DNA of 8,355 nucleotides from an uncultured Campylobacter sp. (GCF_937997465.1 NZ_CALKTQ010000128.1:1-8355); one strand, 5' to 3'; shown: positions 1-7,095, numbered from the stretch's first letter. Translations and numbers: made by a program. The notes: a model not told the origin generated them from the letters alone.

Positions 1-390
1 TATCACGCGCTCTTCGCTTGCTTGCAGGTAGGTATCCGGGCTAAATAAATTTTGCTTTTTTAGGATGATTTCATCGATCTTGTCGTAGTCTCCGACGCCG
101 GTGAATAGATCAACCTCGGGCAGCTCCTTCATCAGCTCCTCGCGGTAACGCTGCATCAGACAGCCCGTAACCACGAGCAAAGAGCTTTTTTTACGCGCTT
201 CGTGCATATCTAGGATCGCGCGGATGCTTTCTTCTTTTGCCGAGTTTATAAAGCCGCAGGTATTTACGATGATGACGTCGGCAGAGGCGACGTCGGGCGT
301 GATCTCGTAGTTTGAGAGGCGTCCGAGCATGATTTCAGAATCCACCAGATTTTTGTTACAGCCTAAGGATACTAAGTGAAGCTTACCCAT
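1..390 (-). CDS. rimO: Ribosomal protein S12 methylthiotransferase RimO, N-terminal part (cut by window edge)
   Basis: Reading the reverse strand from the ATG at 388-390 gives 130 codons open to the window edge, starting MGKLHLVSLGCNKNLVDSE. This is the N-terminal methylthiotransferase (UPF0004) domain of the MiaB/RimO family. Its three cysteines are visible at residues 11, 45 and 77 (LGC, NTCGF, TGC); in the family they bind the auxiliary [4Fe-4S] cluster. The opening is RimO-like rather than MiaB-like. The enzyme adds a methylthio group to an aspartate of ribosomal protein S12 in the cytoplasm. The radical-SAM CxxxCxxC motif and the TRAM domain lie outside the window. The start is one base after the panC stop (TAA G ATG), no strong Shine-Dalgarno is visible, and translation probably couples to panC. 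The assignment is by recognition of motifs and is firm for the family. Confidence 0.93.
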   Translation of the reverse strand, partial: MGKLHLVSLGCNKNLVDSEIMLGRLSNYEITPDVASADVIIVNTCGFINSAKEESIRAILDMHEARKKSSLLVVTGCLMQRYREELMKELPEVDLFTGVGDYDKIDEIILKKQNLFSPDTYLQASEERVI

Positions 391-391
391 C

Positions 392-1213
392 TTATACCCA
401 CAGATTGTCGATCAGACGCGTTTTGCCGACATACGCGGCGACTAGGATGATGGTGTTGCTTGGCTCTATTAGCGAGATTTCGTTTAAATTTCTATCGACG
501 ATCGCGACGTAGTCGACGTTTAGCGGCTCTAGGGTTTGCAGCATCTCGCCTTTTATCGTTTGCGCGTTTAGCTCGCCGGCCGCGATCAAATTTGAAGCTT
601 TTTTAAGCGAATGTGAAAGCTTAAGCGCCTCTAGCTTTTGCCCCTCGTCTAGGTAGGCGTTTCGCGAGCTAAGCGCCAGTCCGTCTCGCGCGCGAACGAT
701 CTCGCAAGGCACGATCTCTAAATTTAAAAAACAGGTCTTTACGAAATTACGCACGATGAGCAGCTGCTGCGCGTCCTTTTTGCCCATATAGACGCGCTTT
801 GCGTTTGTTAGATTAAATAGCTTGTTTAGCACGCGAAGCACGCCGTCAAAGTGCCCGGGGCGAGTCTTGCCCTCAAGCACGCTTGCTAAATTTTCAGGCG
901 CGCTGATTAGCGGCTCGGTATCAAAATATAGCTCCCTAGCCTCAGGTGCAAACATCGCGTGCACGCCCAGCTCCTCGCAAATTTTAGCGTCGTTTTGCTC
1001 GTTTTTCGGGTAGCTCTCAAAGTCCTCGCCGGCTAAAAACTGAGTCGGGTTTACGAAGGTCGAAACGATCGCGGTTTTGTTTTCTGCTACGCATCTTTTT
1101 ATGAGGCTAGCGTGCCCATCGTGAAGCGCGCCCATCGTAGGTACGAAGCCGATATTTTCGGGATTTGCCGCGACAAAATCTCGCAGCTGTTCTGCTGTTC
1201 TTAAAATTTGCAT
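392..1213 (-). CDS. panC: Pantothenate synthetase (pantoate--beta-alanine ligase)
   Basis: This cytoplasmic enzyme condenses pantoate with beta-alanine using ATP, through a pantoyl-adenylate, in the last step of pantothenate (coenzyme A precursor) synthesis. The 273-residue length is normal for the family (about 260-290). Visible motifs in order: VPTMGALHDGH at 24-34, containing the nucleotidyl-transferase HxGH signature (H31, H34); VNPTQF at 54-59; GKTRPGHFDGV at 115-125; GKKDAQQ at 144-150; LSSRN at 181-185, the KMSKS-like ATP loop; and a C-terminal GKTRLIDN at 263-270. The ATG start is preceded by a purine-rich AAGAAGAGAAA stretch and, further up, by an extended -10 promoter. It is the first gene of a panC-rimO pair. 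A small substitution (GKKD where many homologues have GEKD) does not touch the HxGH residues. No other pantothenate genes are visible here. Confidence 0.96.
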   Translation of the reverse strand: MQILRTAEQLRDFVAANPENIGFVPTMGALHDGHASLIKRCVAENKTAIVSTFVNPTQFLAGEDFESYPKNEQNDAKICEELGVHAMFAPEARELYFDTEPLISAPENLASVLEGKTRPGHFDGVLRVLNKLFNLTNAKRVYMGKKDAQQLLIVRNFVKTCFLNLEIVPCEIVRARDGLALSSRNAYLDEGQKLEALKLSHSLKKASNLIAAGELNAQTIKGEMLQTLEPLNVDYVAIVDRNLNEISLIEPSNTIILVAAYVGKTRLIDNLWV

Positions 1214-1245
1214 TTTCTCTTCTTTGTGTTTAATTTTAACGCGCG

Positions 1246-1254
1246 ATTATAGCA
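1246..1254 (-). promoter_or_regulatory. Extended -10 promoter of panC-rimO
   Basis: On the minus strand this reads TGC followed by TATAAT, an extended -10 element with a perfect hexamer, 33-38 bases upstream of the panC ATG. A weak -35-like TTGTAA (1271-1276 on the plus strand) sits 19 bases further up. Campylobacter sigma70 promoters typically rely on the -10 and lack a conserved -35, so this is a good candidate. It is inferred from sequence only. Confidence 0.7.
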
Positions 1255-1279
1255 AATTTTATCTTTACTCTTACAAATA

Positions 1280-1288
1280 TGTTATAAT
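1280..1288 (+). promoter_or_regulatory. Extended -10 promoter of the prfB operon
   Basis: TGT followed by TATAAT (hexamer at 1283-1288) forms an extended -10 element 32 bases upstream of the prfB start, with no convincing -35. It points away from the panC promoter; the two hexamers are 31 bases apart, so the two polymerase footprints would overlap. Confidence 0.7.
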
Positions 1289-1306
1289 CACGCCAAAAAG
1301 CACAAA

Positions 1307-1311
1307 AAAGG
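1307..1311 (+). promoter_or_regulatory. Ribosome binding site that supports the TTG start of prfB
   Basis: AAAGG lies nine bases before the TTG at 1321. With no in-frame ATG near by, this site and the match of the encoded MDNYEYTELL to the expected N-terminus of Campylobacter RF2 decide the start. Confidence 0.65.
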
Positions 1312-1320
1312 TCTTAAATT

Positions 1321-2421
1321 TTGGATAATTACGAATACACGGAACTCCTAAAAACCCTAAACACAAAAGTAGAAAATATCGCTGGCGTCGTAAAGCCTGA
1401 GAGTATCAAAGCTCGCCTAAAAGAGATCGAGGAGATGGAGAACGATCAAAATTTCTGGCAAGACATCGCAAAAGCAAGCGCAATCGGCAAGGAAAAAACT
1501 AAAATTTCAAACATCTTAAATAACTTCCTAAATGCCAAAAGTGCCGTAGACGACGCAAAGGATCTATATGAACTGGCAAACTCTGAAAACGACGAAGAGA
1601 CGATAAATTCGCTCTTTGCAGAGGCGGACGAGCTAGAGGATAAGATTGTAAATTTAGAGATTTCTATGCTACTTAGCGGCGAGGACGACGGCAAAAACGC
1701 CATCGTCACCATCCATCCGGGTGCGGGCGGCACGGAGAGTAACGACTGGGCGAGTATGCTATACCGCATGTATCTGCGCTTTTGCGAAAGAGAGGGCTTT
1801 AAGGTAGAAACCCTGGACTTCCAAGAGGGCGAAGAAGCCGGACTAAAAGACGTGAGTTTTATCGTTAAAGGCGTAAACGCTTACGGCTATCTAAAGGCCG
1901 AAAACGGCATCCACCGCCTAGTGCGAACCAGCCCGTTTGATAGCGCGGGACGCCGTCACACGAGCTTTACTAGCGTGATGGTAAGCCCAGAGATTGACGA
2001 CGACATCGAAATAGAAATCGACGAAAAAGATCTAAAAATCGACACCTACCGTGCGGGCGGAGCAGGCGGTCAGCACGTAAATAAAACCGAGTCCGCGGTG
2101 CGCATCACTCATGCGCCTACCGGCATCGTCGTGCAGTGTCAAAACGACCGCAGCCAGCACAAAAATAAGGCCACCGCGATGAAAATGCTAAAATCGCGAC
2201 TGTATGAGCTAGAGTTAATGAAGCAGCAAGAAGCCGCCGGTAGTATCGAAAAAAGCGAGATCGGCTGGGGCCATCAGATCCGCTCCTACGTGCTTTTCCC
2301 GTATCAGCAGGTCAAAGACAACCGCAGCGGCGAGGCGTATAGCCAAACCGACGCGATACTAGACGGCGATATAAAAAAGCTCATCGAGGGCGTTTTAGTA
2401 AGTCAAAAAAGCATAAACTAG
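1321..2421 (+). CDS. prfB: Peptide chain release factor 2 (RF2)
   Basis: RF2 recognises UGA and UAA stop codons on the ribosome and triggers peptide release in the cytoplasm. The 366-residue length fits RF2. The N-terminal helical domain covers about 1-115, the stop-codon-reading SPF tripeptide is at 204-206 (which marks RF2 rather than RF1, which has PxT), and the peptidyl-hydrolase GGQ loop is at 249-251 inside RAGGAGGQHVNKTESAVR. The start is a rare TTG, supported by AAAGG at 1307-1311. The frame is open throughout with no internal TGA near codon 26, so the autoregulatory +1 frameshift of E. coli prfB is absent. It is the first gene of an operon: the next start is 11 bases after the stop, with AAAGGA in the gap. 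Identification is firm. Confidence 0.97.
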   Translation: MDNYEYTELLKTLNTKVENIAGVVKPESIKARLKEIEEMENDQNFWQDIAKASAIGKEKTKISNILNNFLNAKSAVDDAKDLYELANSENDEETINSLFAEADELEDKIVNLEISMLLSGEDDGKNAIVTIHPGAGGTESNDWASMLYRMYLRFCEREGFKVETLDFQEGEEAGLKDVSFIVKGVNAYGYLKAENGIHRLVRTSPFDSAGRRHTSFTSVMVSPEIDDDIEIEIDEKDLKIDTYRAGGAGGQHVNKTESAVRITHAPTGIVVQCQNDRSQHKNKATAMKMLKSRLYELELMKQQEAAGSIEKSEIGWGHQIRSYVLFPYQQVKDNRSGEAYSQTDAILDGDIKKLIEGVLVSQKSIN

Positions 2422-2432
2422 AAAGGAAAAAT

Positions 2433-2738
2433 ATGGAAATTTCAGCTCTCTTAAACCAACTAGGCTATAACGAAAACGACGCAACCACCGCGCAAGTTAA
2501 GCGCATCCTAAACAACTGCGACGGGTTAAATTTAAGCAGTATTATCACGCTAAACGACCATCTAAAACCGCTCGGCGGCTTCGTCGCGATGAGCGGCAGC
2601 GAGGACGTGTTTAAGATAAAAAACGCGGGCAAAATGCCAGGTGCGCTAAACGTGATCGAAAACTGGGCTGAAAAGAACAAAATAAGCATAAAAAGAGTAA
2701 ATGAAAATACTCACTACATACTAGGAAAAAACATATGA
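2433..2738 (+). CDS. Small protein of unknown function, coupled to the RclA-like reductase
   Basis: A 101-residue protein starting MEISALLNQLGYNENDATTA. I do not recognise the family. No signal peptide or membrane segment is visible, so it is probably cytoplasmic. There is one cysteine (C29) and no metal-binding motif. The first half (about 2-45) looks helical; the middle has a GGFVAMSGSEDVFKIKN stretch (48-64) that could form beta strands; the second half has a helix (about 70-81) followed by a short strand-like end (ISIKRVNENTHYILG). A good AAAGGA ribosome site lies 5-10 bases before the ATG, and codon use matches the neighbours, so the gene is very likely real. Its TGA overlaps the ATG of the next gene by four bases (ATGA at 2735-2738). 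That predicts translational coupling with the flavoprotein and suggests a shared role, which is inference. Confidence 0.85.
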   Translation: MEISALLNQLGYNENDATTAQVKRILNNCDGLNLSSIITLNDHLKPLGGFVAMSGSEDVFKIKNAGKMPGALNVIENWAEKNKISIKRVNENTHYILGKNI

Positions 2739-4078
2739 AAAACTACGATATCATCGTCATCGGCTTTGGCAAAGCAGGTAAAACCCTCGCCGTAAAAGCC
2801 GCAAATTTAGGCAAAAAGGTCGCCGTGATCGAAAAATCGGCGCAGATGTACGGCGGAACATGCATAAACGTCGGCTGCATCCCGACTAAAAAGCTAGTAA
2901 ATTTGAGCAAAGAAGCGCAATACGTAAATAACAACGTTGCGGGCGAATACTTCACGCTAAGTATCGAGAAAAAAGACGCTCTCGTTTCCGCACTTAGAGC
3001 CAAAAATTTCGCGATGCTTGATGATAATGTAAACATCGACGTGATAAACGGCACGGCTAAATTTATAGATAAAAATAGTGTCGAAGTCACGGCGATAGAC
3101 GGCTCAAAAAGCCTGCTTGCCGCGCAAACCATCGTTATAAATACGGGCTCGATTAATGAAAAACCTAGCTTTGAGGTTAGTTCAAATTTAGCTTACGACA
3201 GCACGGGGATTTTAAATCTAAAAACGCTTCCAAAACACCTAGCGGTCGTGGGCGGCGGATACATAGGGCTGGAGTTTGCCTCGATGTTTGCCGAGTTTGG
3301 CTCAAAAGTTACTATCGTAGCTCGCTCGGGCGTACTAAAAAACGAGGACGAGGACGTAAAAGAGAGCGTAAAGGCGCTACTACAAACGCAAGGCGTCGAG
3401 ATTTTAGAAGGCTGCGAAGTTAAAAATTTAAAAGATTGCGTGCTGATTTTTACCCAAAACGGCGAAACAAAATGCCTTGAAGCGGACGCGTTTTTACTAG
3501 CGACCGGACGAGTAGCGGCGACTGCGGAGCTAAATTTAAGCGCAGCCGGCGTACAAACGGACACCAAAGGAAACGTGTCGGTAAACGAGTTTTTGCAAAC
3601 CGCCCAGCCGCATATCTATGCAGTAGGCGACGTTCGCGGCGGCGAGCTTTTCACGTACACGAGCCTAGATGATTTTCGCATCGTCTTTGACAAGCTTTTT
3701 GGCGCCGGCAAACGCAGCACGCTAAACCGCTCGCCTCACGCCAACGCGCTTTTTACCGAGACTCCGCTAGCTAGCATCGGACTAAACGAGAAACTGGCCG
3801 CGGCGCAAAATTTGGACTTTAAAGTCCTAAAACTAGCGCTAGCCGCAGTCCCCGGCGCAAAGGTAGTCGGCAACGAAACAGGATTTTTAAAAGCGATCGT
3901 GGAGGCAAAAAGTGGCAAAATTTTGGGCGCAGCATTTCACTGCGTTTACGCAAACGAGCTTATCAACGAAATCGCCATCGCAATGGCTCTAGGCGCAGGT
4001 GCTAATTTCTTTAAAAATCAGATTTTCACCCACCCTAGTATCAGCGAAGCACTAAATGACCTCTTTGGACAATTTTAA
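2735..4078 (+). CDS. rclA: RclA-like FAD-dependent pyridine nucleotide-disulfide oxidoreductase
   Basis: A class I flavoprotein disulfide reductase of 447 residues, the usual family length. In order: FAD-binding GFGKAG at 10-15; redox-active GGTCINVGCIPTK at 40-52 with cysteines C43 and C48; NAD(P)-binding VVGGGYIGLEFAS at 171-183; ATGR at 256-259; the second FAD motif AVGDVRGG at 296-303; and a C-terminal dimerisation domain ending FTHPSISEALNDLF, with the family's His-Glu pair at H433 and E438. The opening IGFGKAGKTLAV, the MYGGTCINVGCIPTK segment and the ending QIFTHPSISEALNDLF resemble E. coli RclA, a copper(II) reductase that protects against hypochlorous acid, as I recall it, more than glutathione reductase, mercuric reductase or lipoamide dehydrogenase. 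The family is firm; the RclA role is probable. No RclR, RclB or RclC homologue is visible. The ATG overlaps the stop of the small upstream gene, and the next gene starts 21 bases downstream. Confidence 0.82.
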   Translation: MKNYDIIVIGFGKAGKTLAVKAANLGKKVAVIEKSAQMYGGTCINVGCIPTKKLVNLSKEAQYVNNNVAGEYFTLSIEKKDALVSALRAKNFAMLDDNVNIDVINGTAKFIDKNSVEVTAIDGSKSLLAAQTIVINTGSINEKPSFEVSSNLAYDSTGILNLKTLPKHLAVVGGGYIGLEFASMFAEFGSKVTIVARSGVLKNEDEDVKESVKALLQTQGVEILEGCEVKNLKDCVLIFTQNGETKCLEADAFLLATGRVAATAELNLSAAGVQTDTKGNVSVNEFLQTAQPHIYAVGDVRGGELFTYTSLDDFRIVFDKLFGAGKRSTLNRSPHANALFTETPLASIGLNEKLAAAQNLDFKVLKLALAAVPGAKVVGNETGFLKAIVEAKSGKILGAAFHCVYANELINEIAIAMALGAGANFFKNQIFTHPSISEALNDLFGQF

Positions 4079-4099
4079 AAACGACGGAAAGGATAAAAA

Positions 4100-4708
4100 A
4101 TGAGGAATTTGCTTCTTGCTTTTATCGGGCTTTTATTCGTGGGATGCGCAGCTTCAAGCGGCGGACCCAACGACAACCCCGACTACGATTTTAACAAACG
4201 CGCCATCGAAGTTCTAAAGCCAAAATGCGAAAGCGGCAACTACTCCGCGTGCAACGATCTTGCCATCAGCTATCAAAATTTACAAGATCACAAAACCGCT
4301 CTAAAATACTATGAAAGAGCGTGCAAAAACAACTATCAAGCCGCCTGCACAAACCTCGCCAACATGTACCAAACCGGCCTTGGCGTAAGCAAAGACGCAA
4401 ACAAAGCACTTGAAATCTATAGCGCCTCATGCACGAACGGCGGGGCGTACTCTTGCTACTACTTAGGCGAGTTTTATCGCTCGGCAATCGACGGCAAAGA
4501 ACCGGACTACGCAAACGCCATGTCGGCCTACGATAGAGGCTGCAAACTAGGCGACGTACCGTGCTGCACGAACACGGCCGTACTTTACGAGCACGGCCTA
4601 GGCGTAGCGCAGGACGAGTCAAAAGCTAGAAGCATCTACCGCTCGGCGTGCTTTAGCGGCGACACGTCTGCATGCGACAATCTAAAAAGAATGGGCAGAA
4701 AGCGCTAA
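4100..4708 (+). CDS. Sel1-repeat, cysteine-rich (Hcp-like) lipoprotein
   Basis: The 202-residue protein starts with a lipoprotein signal, MRNLLLAFIGLLFVGC, so the mature protein should begin at lipidated C16. Phe at -3 of the lipobox is unusual but tolerable. The rest is five tandem alpha/alpha Sel1-like units of about 36 residues with the pattern ACxNLAxxYxxGxGVxxDxxKAxxxYxxAC. Cysteines come in five pairs each exactly eight residues apart: C43/C51, C75/C83, C111/C119, C148/C156 and C184/C192, with an extra C155. This is the architecture of Helicobacter cysteine-rich proteins (Hcp), where each pair forms a disulfide within a repeat. It is probably anchored in the periplasm or outer membrane as a binding scaffold; the ligand is unknown. 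GGAAAGGA at 4086-4093 is its ribosome site, and it is the last gene before the terminator. Some Hcp proteins were reported to bind penicillin; nothing here shows that. Confidence 0.9.
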   Translation: MRNLLLAFIGLLFVGCAASSGGPNDNPDYDFNKRAIEVLKPKCESGNYSACNDLAISYQNLQDHKTALKYYERACKNNYQAACTNLANMYQTGLGVSKDANKALEIYSASCTNGGAYSCYYLGEFYRSAIDGKEPDYANAMSAYDRGCKLGDVPCCTNTAVLYEHGLGVAQDESKARSIYRSACFSGDTSACDNLKRMGRKR

Positions 4709-4744
4709 ATTTAACGCATTTAAATTCGGTGTTAAATTTACTAC

Positions 4745-4771
4745 GGCGAGTCAAATTCGGCTCGCCTTTTT
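4745..4771 (+). terminator. Rho-independent terminator of the prfB to Sel1-lipoprotein operon
   Basis: GGCGAG (4745-4750) pairs perfectly with CTCGCC (4761-4766) around a ten-base loop and is followed by five T (4767-4771). It starts 36 bases after the stop of the lipoprotein gene. No T-run follows in the other direction, so it acts on plus-strand transcripts. Confidence 0.85.
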
Positions 4772-5040
4772 AAATTTGACCGTAGCAAATTTAACTTCAA
4801 ATTTGCCTCAAAATTTACCTCCCAAAACCCACATCTTAAAAATATAAAAACCAAAAACCATCCGTCAAATTTGATGCCTAACACTCGCAAATTTAACAGC
4901 TAAAATTTAGGTTTTATTTTTGACGTTCCATAGCCAAATTTTATTCGCTCCGCCAAAAAACAGGTTAAATTTGAGCGGATTTTCCCTGCAAATAGCAAAA
5001 ACAAACAACGCCAAATTTGAGTAAATTTTATAAAAGATAG
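4772..5040. other. Gene-free, AAATTT-rich spacer between convergent genes
   Basis: No plausible coding frame, ribosome site or structured RNA is apparent between the two convergent terminators. The stretch is crowded with the self-complementary hexamer AAATTT, often as CAAATTT or TAAATTTGA: I count 14 copies by eye from 4707 to 5060. The same word is common inside genes here, so it is mainly a genome-wide compositional habit that is concentrated where coding constraint is absent. Confidence 0.6.
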
Positions 5041-5068
5041 AAAAAGAGGGGCTCAAATTTAAGCCCCC
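5041..5068 (-). terminator. Rho-independent terminator of the TonB-dependent receptor gene
   Basis: On the minus strand GGGGCT (5067-5062) pairs with AGCCCC (5053-5048) around an eight-base loop that contains AAATTT, followed by TCTTTTT (5047-5041). It begins about 25 bases after the receptor stop codon at 5093-5095. Confidence 0.85.
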
Positions 5069-5092
5069 GGAAGCGTAAGTTTAGAATAAAAA

Positions 5093-7090
5093 TTAAAATT
5101 TATAAGAGACGTTAACCTTAAAGTTTCTGCCCGGCTCCCAGTCGATCGCGTTCGCATCGCCCGTATATTCGGCTATTCTTTGAGACTGCGAGACGTAGGC
5201 TTTGTTAAATACGTTATAAACGCCCGCGTTTATCTCAAGACCTTTAAATTTACCGCCGCTTGGCGCATAAGTGAGATAGATGTCGCTCACGGCGTAGCTC
5301 GGGATATGTACAGCAGCGTCGTTGCCGGCACTCGTGGTGTCTTTCGAGGCAAAATAAATAAGATTATAACCCACAAGCGTATCGATAGCATTTATCGAAT
5401 ACTCGGCGTTAAAGGTGTATTTGTCGCCCTGGTCGCGGTAGCCGATGATATTTGACGTGTAGTAGCCGCCGCTACCGTTTCTCACACGGTCTTTATATCT
5501 TACTTTTTGATGAGTATAGCTGGCACCCAGGCTTAGCGCGTCAAGGTTTAACCTCGCCAAAAGCTCGACGCCGTCGATATCCGCGCCGCCTGCGTTGATC
5601 CTATAAAGCACCGGATTTATACGCCCGCCTGCTGCGTTATTATCTACGATTAGATTTTTGTATTTGGTTTTAAAGTATTTAGCTACAAAGCTAACGTGTC
5701 CCGTTTCGCTAAACTCGCCCTTGTAGCGTCCGCCGATCTCGTAGCTATCGCCCGTAGTGGCCTTTAGATCAGGGTTTGCTCTGTATCCCAGCGCCGTACC
5801 TCTGCTAGAGCCGCTAGCTAGCATGGACTCCATAACGTCCGGCCCTCTAAACACCTTAGCATAGCTAGCAAATACCCCAAGCCCTTTCATAAACTCGTAA
5901 TCAAGCGCGAGAGCGGGTGTAAATTCGTCAAATTTGTATTTGTAGCCGCCGATATTTGCGCCGGTGCCGTTATAGGTCTTTAGCTCGTGGCGCTCGTATC
6001 TGATGCCAGGAGTCACGGTTAGGCCTGCAAATTTGATCGCATCCTCTAAGTAAAACGAGTAGTTGTTTACTTTTTCGGGGCGGTTGTTTTGCGGTTTATT
6101 AAAGTTTTCGCTGTGGTAGTACTCCGCGCCGTATCTTAGCGTCTGCGTCACGTCGCCCGTCTCTATCGCGGTTTTTGCTTTCGCGCTTAGGCCTCTAGTT
6201 TTTACGCCCCATTTGCTACCGTCGATCCTCTGATGCTTCGTATGATACGCAGTTACGTCTAGATTTAGCAGTTCGCTCGGCGTAAATTCGTACTTTAACG
6301 TCGTCGTGTCGCGCTCGTATTTGCGGTAGTCATCATTTGTATGCCAACTACCAAATTCTGCTCTTAAAGGATAAAGTCCCTTGTAGTGGTTGTGTTCGTG
6401 AGAGAGCGATATCCTGTGCGCATCTAAAAAGCTATATCCGAGCTTAAAAAGATAGCTAAGGTCGTTGCCGTCGCCGCCGATTTTCTTGCCATTGCCGCTT
6501 TTACCGTAGTCGTAACCTTTGTGATTTATCGCGGCTAAAAAGTCAAGTCCCTCGACGGGCGCGGTAAAAACCATGAGTCCTTGCGAAAATTCATCGTTGT
6601 TTGAGGCGTAGCCCGTTTTGATTTTAGCGCCGATGATTTCGCCCTCTTCTAGCAGATCTCTAGCGTCCACCGTCCTAAAGGCTACCGAACCGCCCAGAGC
6701 TCCGGCGCCGTTTACCACAGAGCGCGAGCCGACCTCAACGTCGATGGCTTTGATCAGATCAGGGTCGATTAGTAGGTCTGCGTTGTGGTGAAAGGTATTT
6801 CCGTTTTGCTTCGCGCCGTCGATCGTGATGTTTAGGCCGCGGTCGCTCACGCCTCTCATGTAGATTTTTTGATTCATGCCGTTCGTACCGCCCACGTAAA
6901 CGCCCGGGATATCGCGCATAACGTCTTTTAGTATGCCTGCGTTTCTCGTGCTTATTTTTACGTCGTCTACGCCGTAGCCGCCGCTAGTGCTGCTTACCTC
7001 TACGCCGCTTAGCGTTACGTTCTCGGCGGCATTTGCGCCGATAGCCAGAGCCGCTACGAAAGAGATTTTCGCAACATTGTTAAAACTCAT
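5093..7090 (-). CDS. TonB-dependent outer membrane receptor, haemoglobin/transferrin/lactoferrin (haem) type
   Basis: An outer-membrane 22-strand barrel with an N-terminal plug, which imports iron, haem or a related ligand using TonB energy. The 665-residue length is usual. A signal peptide covers about 1-21 (cleavage after ANA); a candidate TonB box VTLSGVEV is at 25-32; the plug spans about 43-150 with IPGVYV, MRGVSDRGLNITIDGAKQ and GAGALGGSVAFRTVDARDLL; and the protein ends EPGRNFKVNVSYKF with the terminal Phe needed for barrel assembly. The plug resembles haem receptors such as ShuA/HmuR, including a His pair at 101-102. The barrel carries degenerate FRAP and NPNL boxes (FRGP at 414-417, NPDL at 439-442) but no His between them. 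A strong GAGGAG site lies five bases before the ATG. It is divergent from exbB-exbD-tonB. The ligand is not decided by sequence; C. jejuni CtuA or ChuA are possible relatives. Confidence 0.92.
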   Translation of the reverse strand: MSFNNVAKISFVAALAIGANAAENVTLSGVEVSSTSGGYGVDDVKISTRNAGILKDVMRDIPGVYVGGTNGMNQKIYMRGVSDRGLNITIDGAKQNGNTFHHNADLLIDPDLIKAIDVEVGSRSVVNGAGALGGSVAFRTVDARDLLEEGEIIGAKIKTGYASNNDEFSQGLMVFTAPVEGLDFLAAINHKGYDYGKSGNGKKIGGDGNDLSYLFKLGYSFLDAHRISLSHEHNHYKGLYPLRAEFGSWHTNDDYRKYERDTTTLKYEFTPSELLNLDVTAYHTKHQRIDGSKWGVKTRGLSAKAKTAIETGDVTQTLRYGAEYYHSENFNKPQNNRPEKVNNYSFYLEDAIKFAGLTVTPGIRYERHELKTYNGTGANIGGYKYKFDEFTPALALDYEFMKGLGVFASYAKVFRGPDVMESMLASGSSRGTALGYRANPDLKATTGDSYEIGGRYKGEFSETGHVSFVAKYFKTKYKNLIVDNNAAGGRINPVLYRINAGGADIDGVELLARLNLDALSLGASYTHQKVRYKDRVRNGSGGYYTSNIIGYRDQGDKYTFNAEYSINAIDTLVGYNLIYFASKDTTSAGNDAAVHIPSYAVSDIYLTYAPSGGKFKGLEINAGVYNVFNKAYVSQSQRIAEYTGDANAIDWEPGRNFKVNVSYKF

Positions 7091-7095
7091 TTTTT

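Noticed and set aside
822..1013. Plus-strand open frame of 63 codons inside panC
   Set aside because: It is antisense to a strongly conserved gene, rich in Ser/Ala as expected for a shadow frame, and has no convincing ribosome site.
1321..1420. Programmed +1 frameshift as in E. coli prfB
   Set aside because: The frame is continuous from the TTG through the N-terminal domain with no early in-frame TGA or slippery CTTT-TGA context.
2743..3918. Several minus-strand open frames inside the RclA-like gene
   Set aside because: All are Ser/Phe/Ala-rich reverse-frame shadows of a conserved flavoprotein gene, without promoters or ribosome sites.
4266..4622. Minus-strand open frame of 118 codons inside the Sel1 lipoprotein gene
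   Set aside because: It is an Arg/Cys/Leu-rich shadow created by the repeated cysteine and helix codons of the opposite strand; no family resemblance.
4772..5040. Small RNA or hidden gene in the spacer between terminators
   Set aside because: No promoter-plus-terminator pair, no sustained open frame with a ribosome site, and no recognisable RNA fold could be found by eye.
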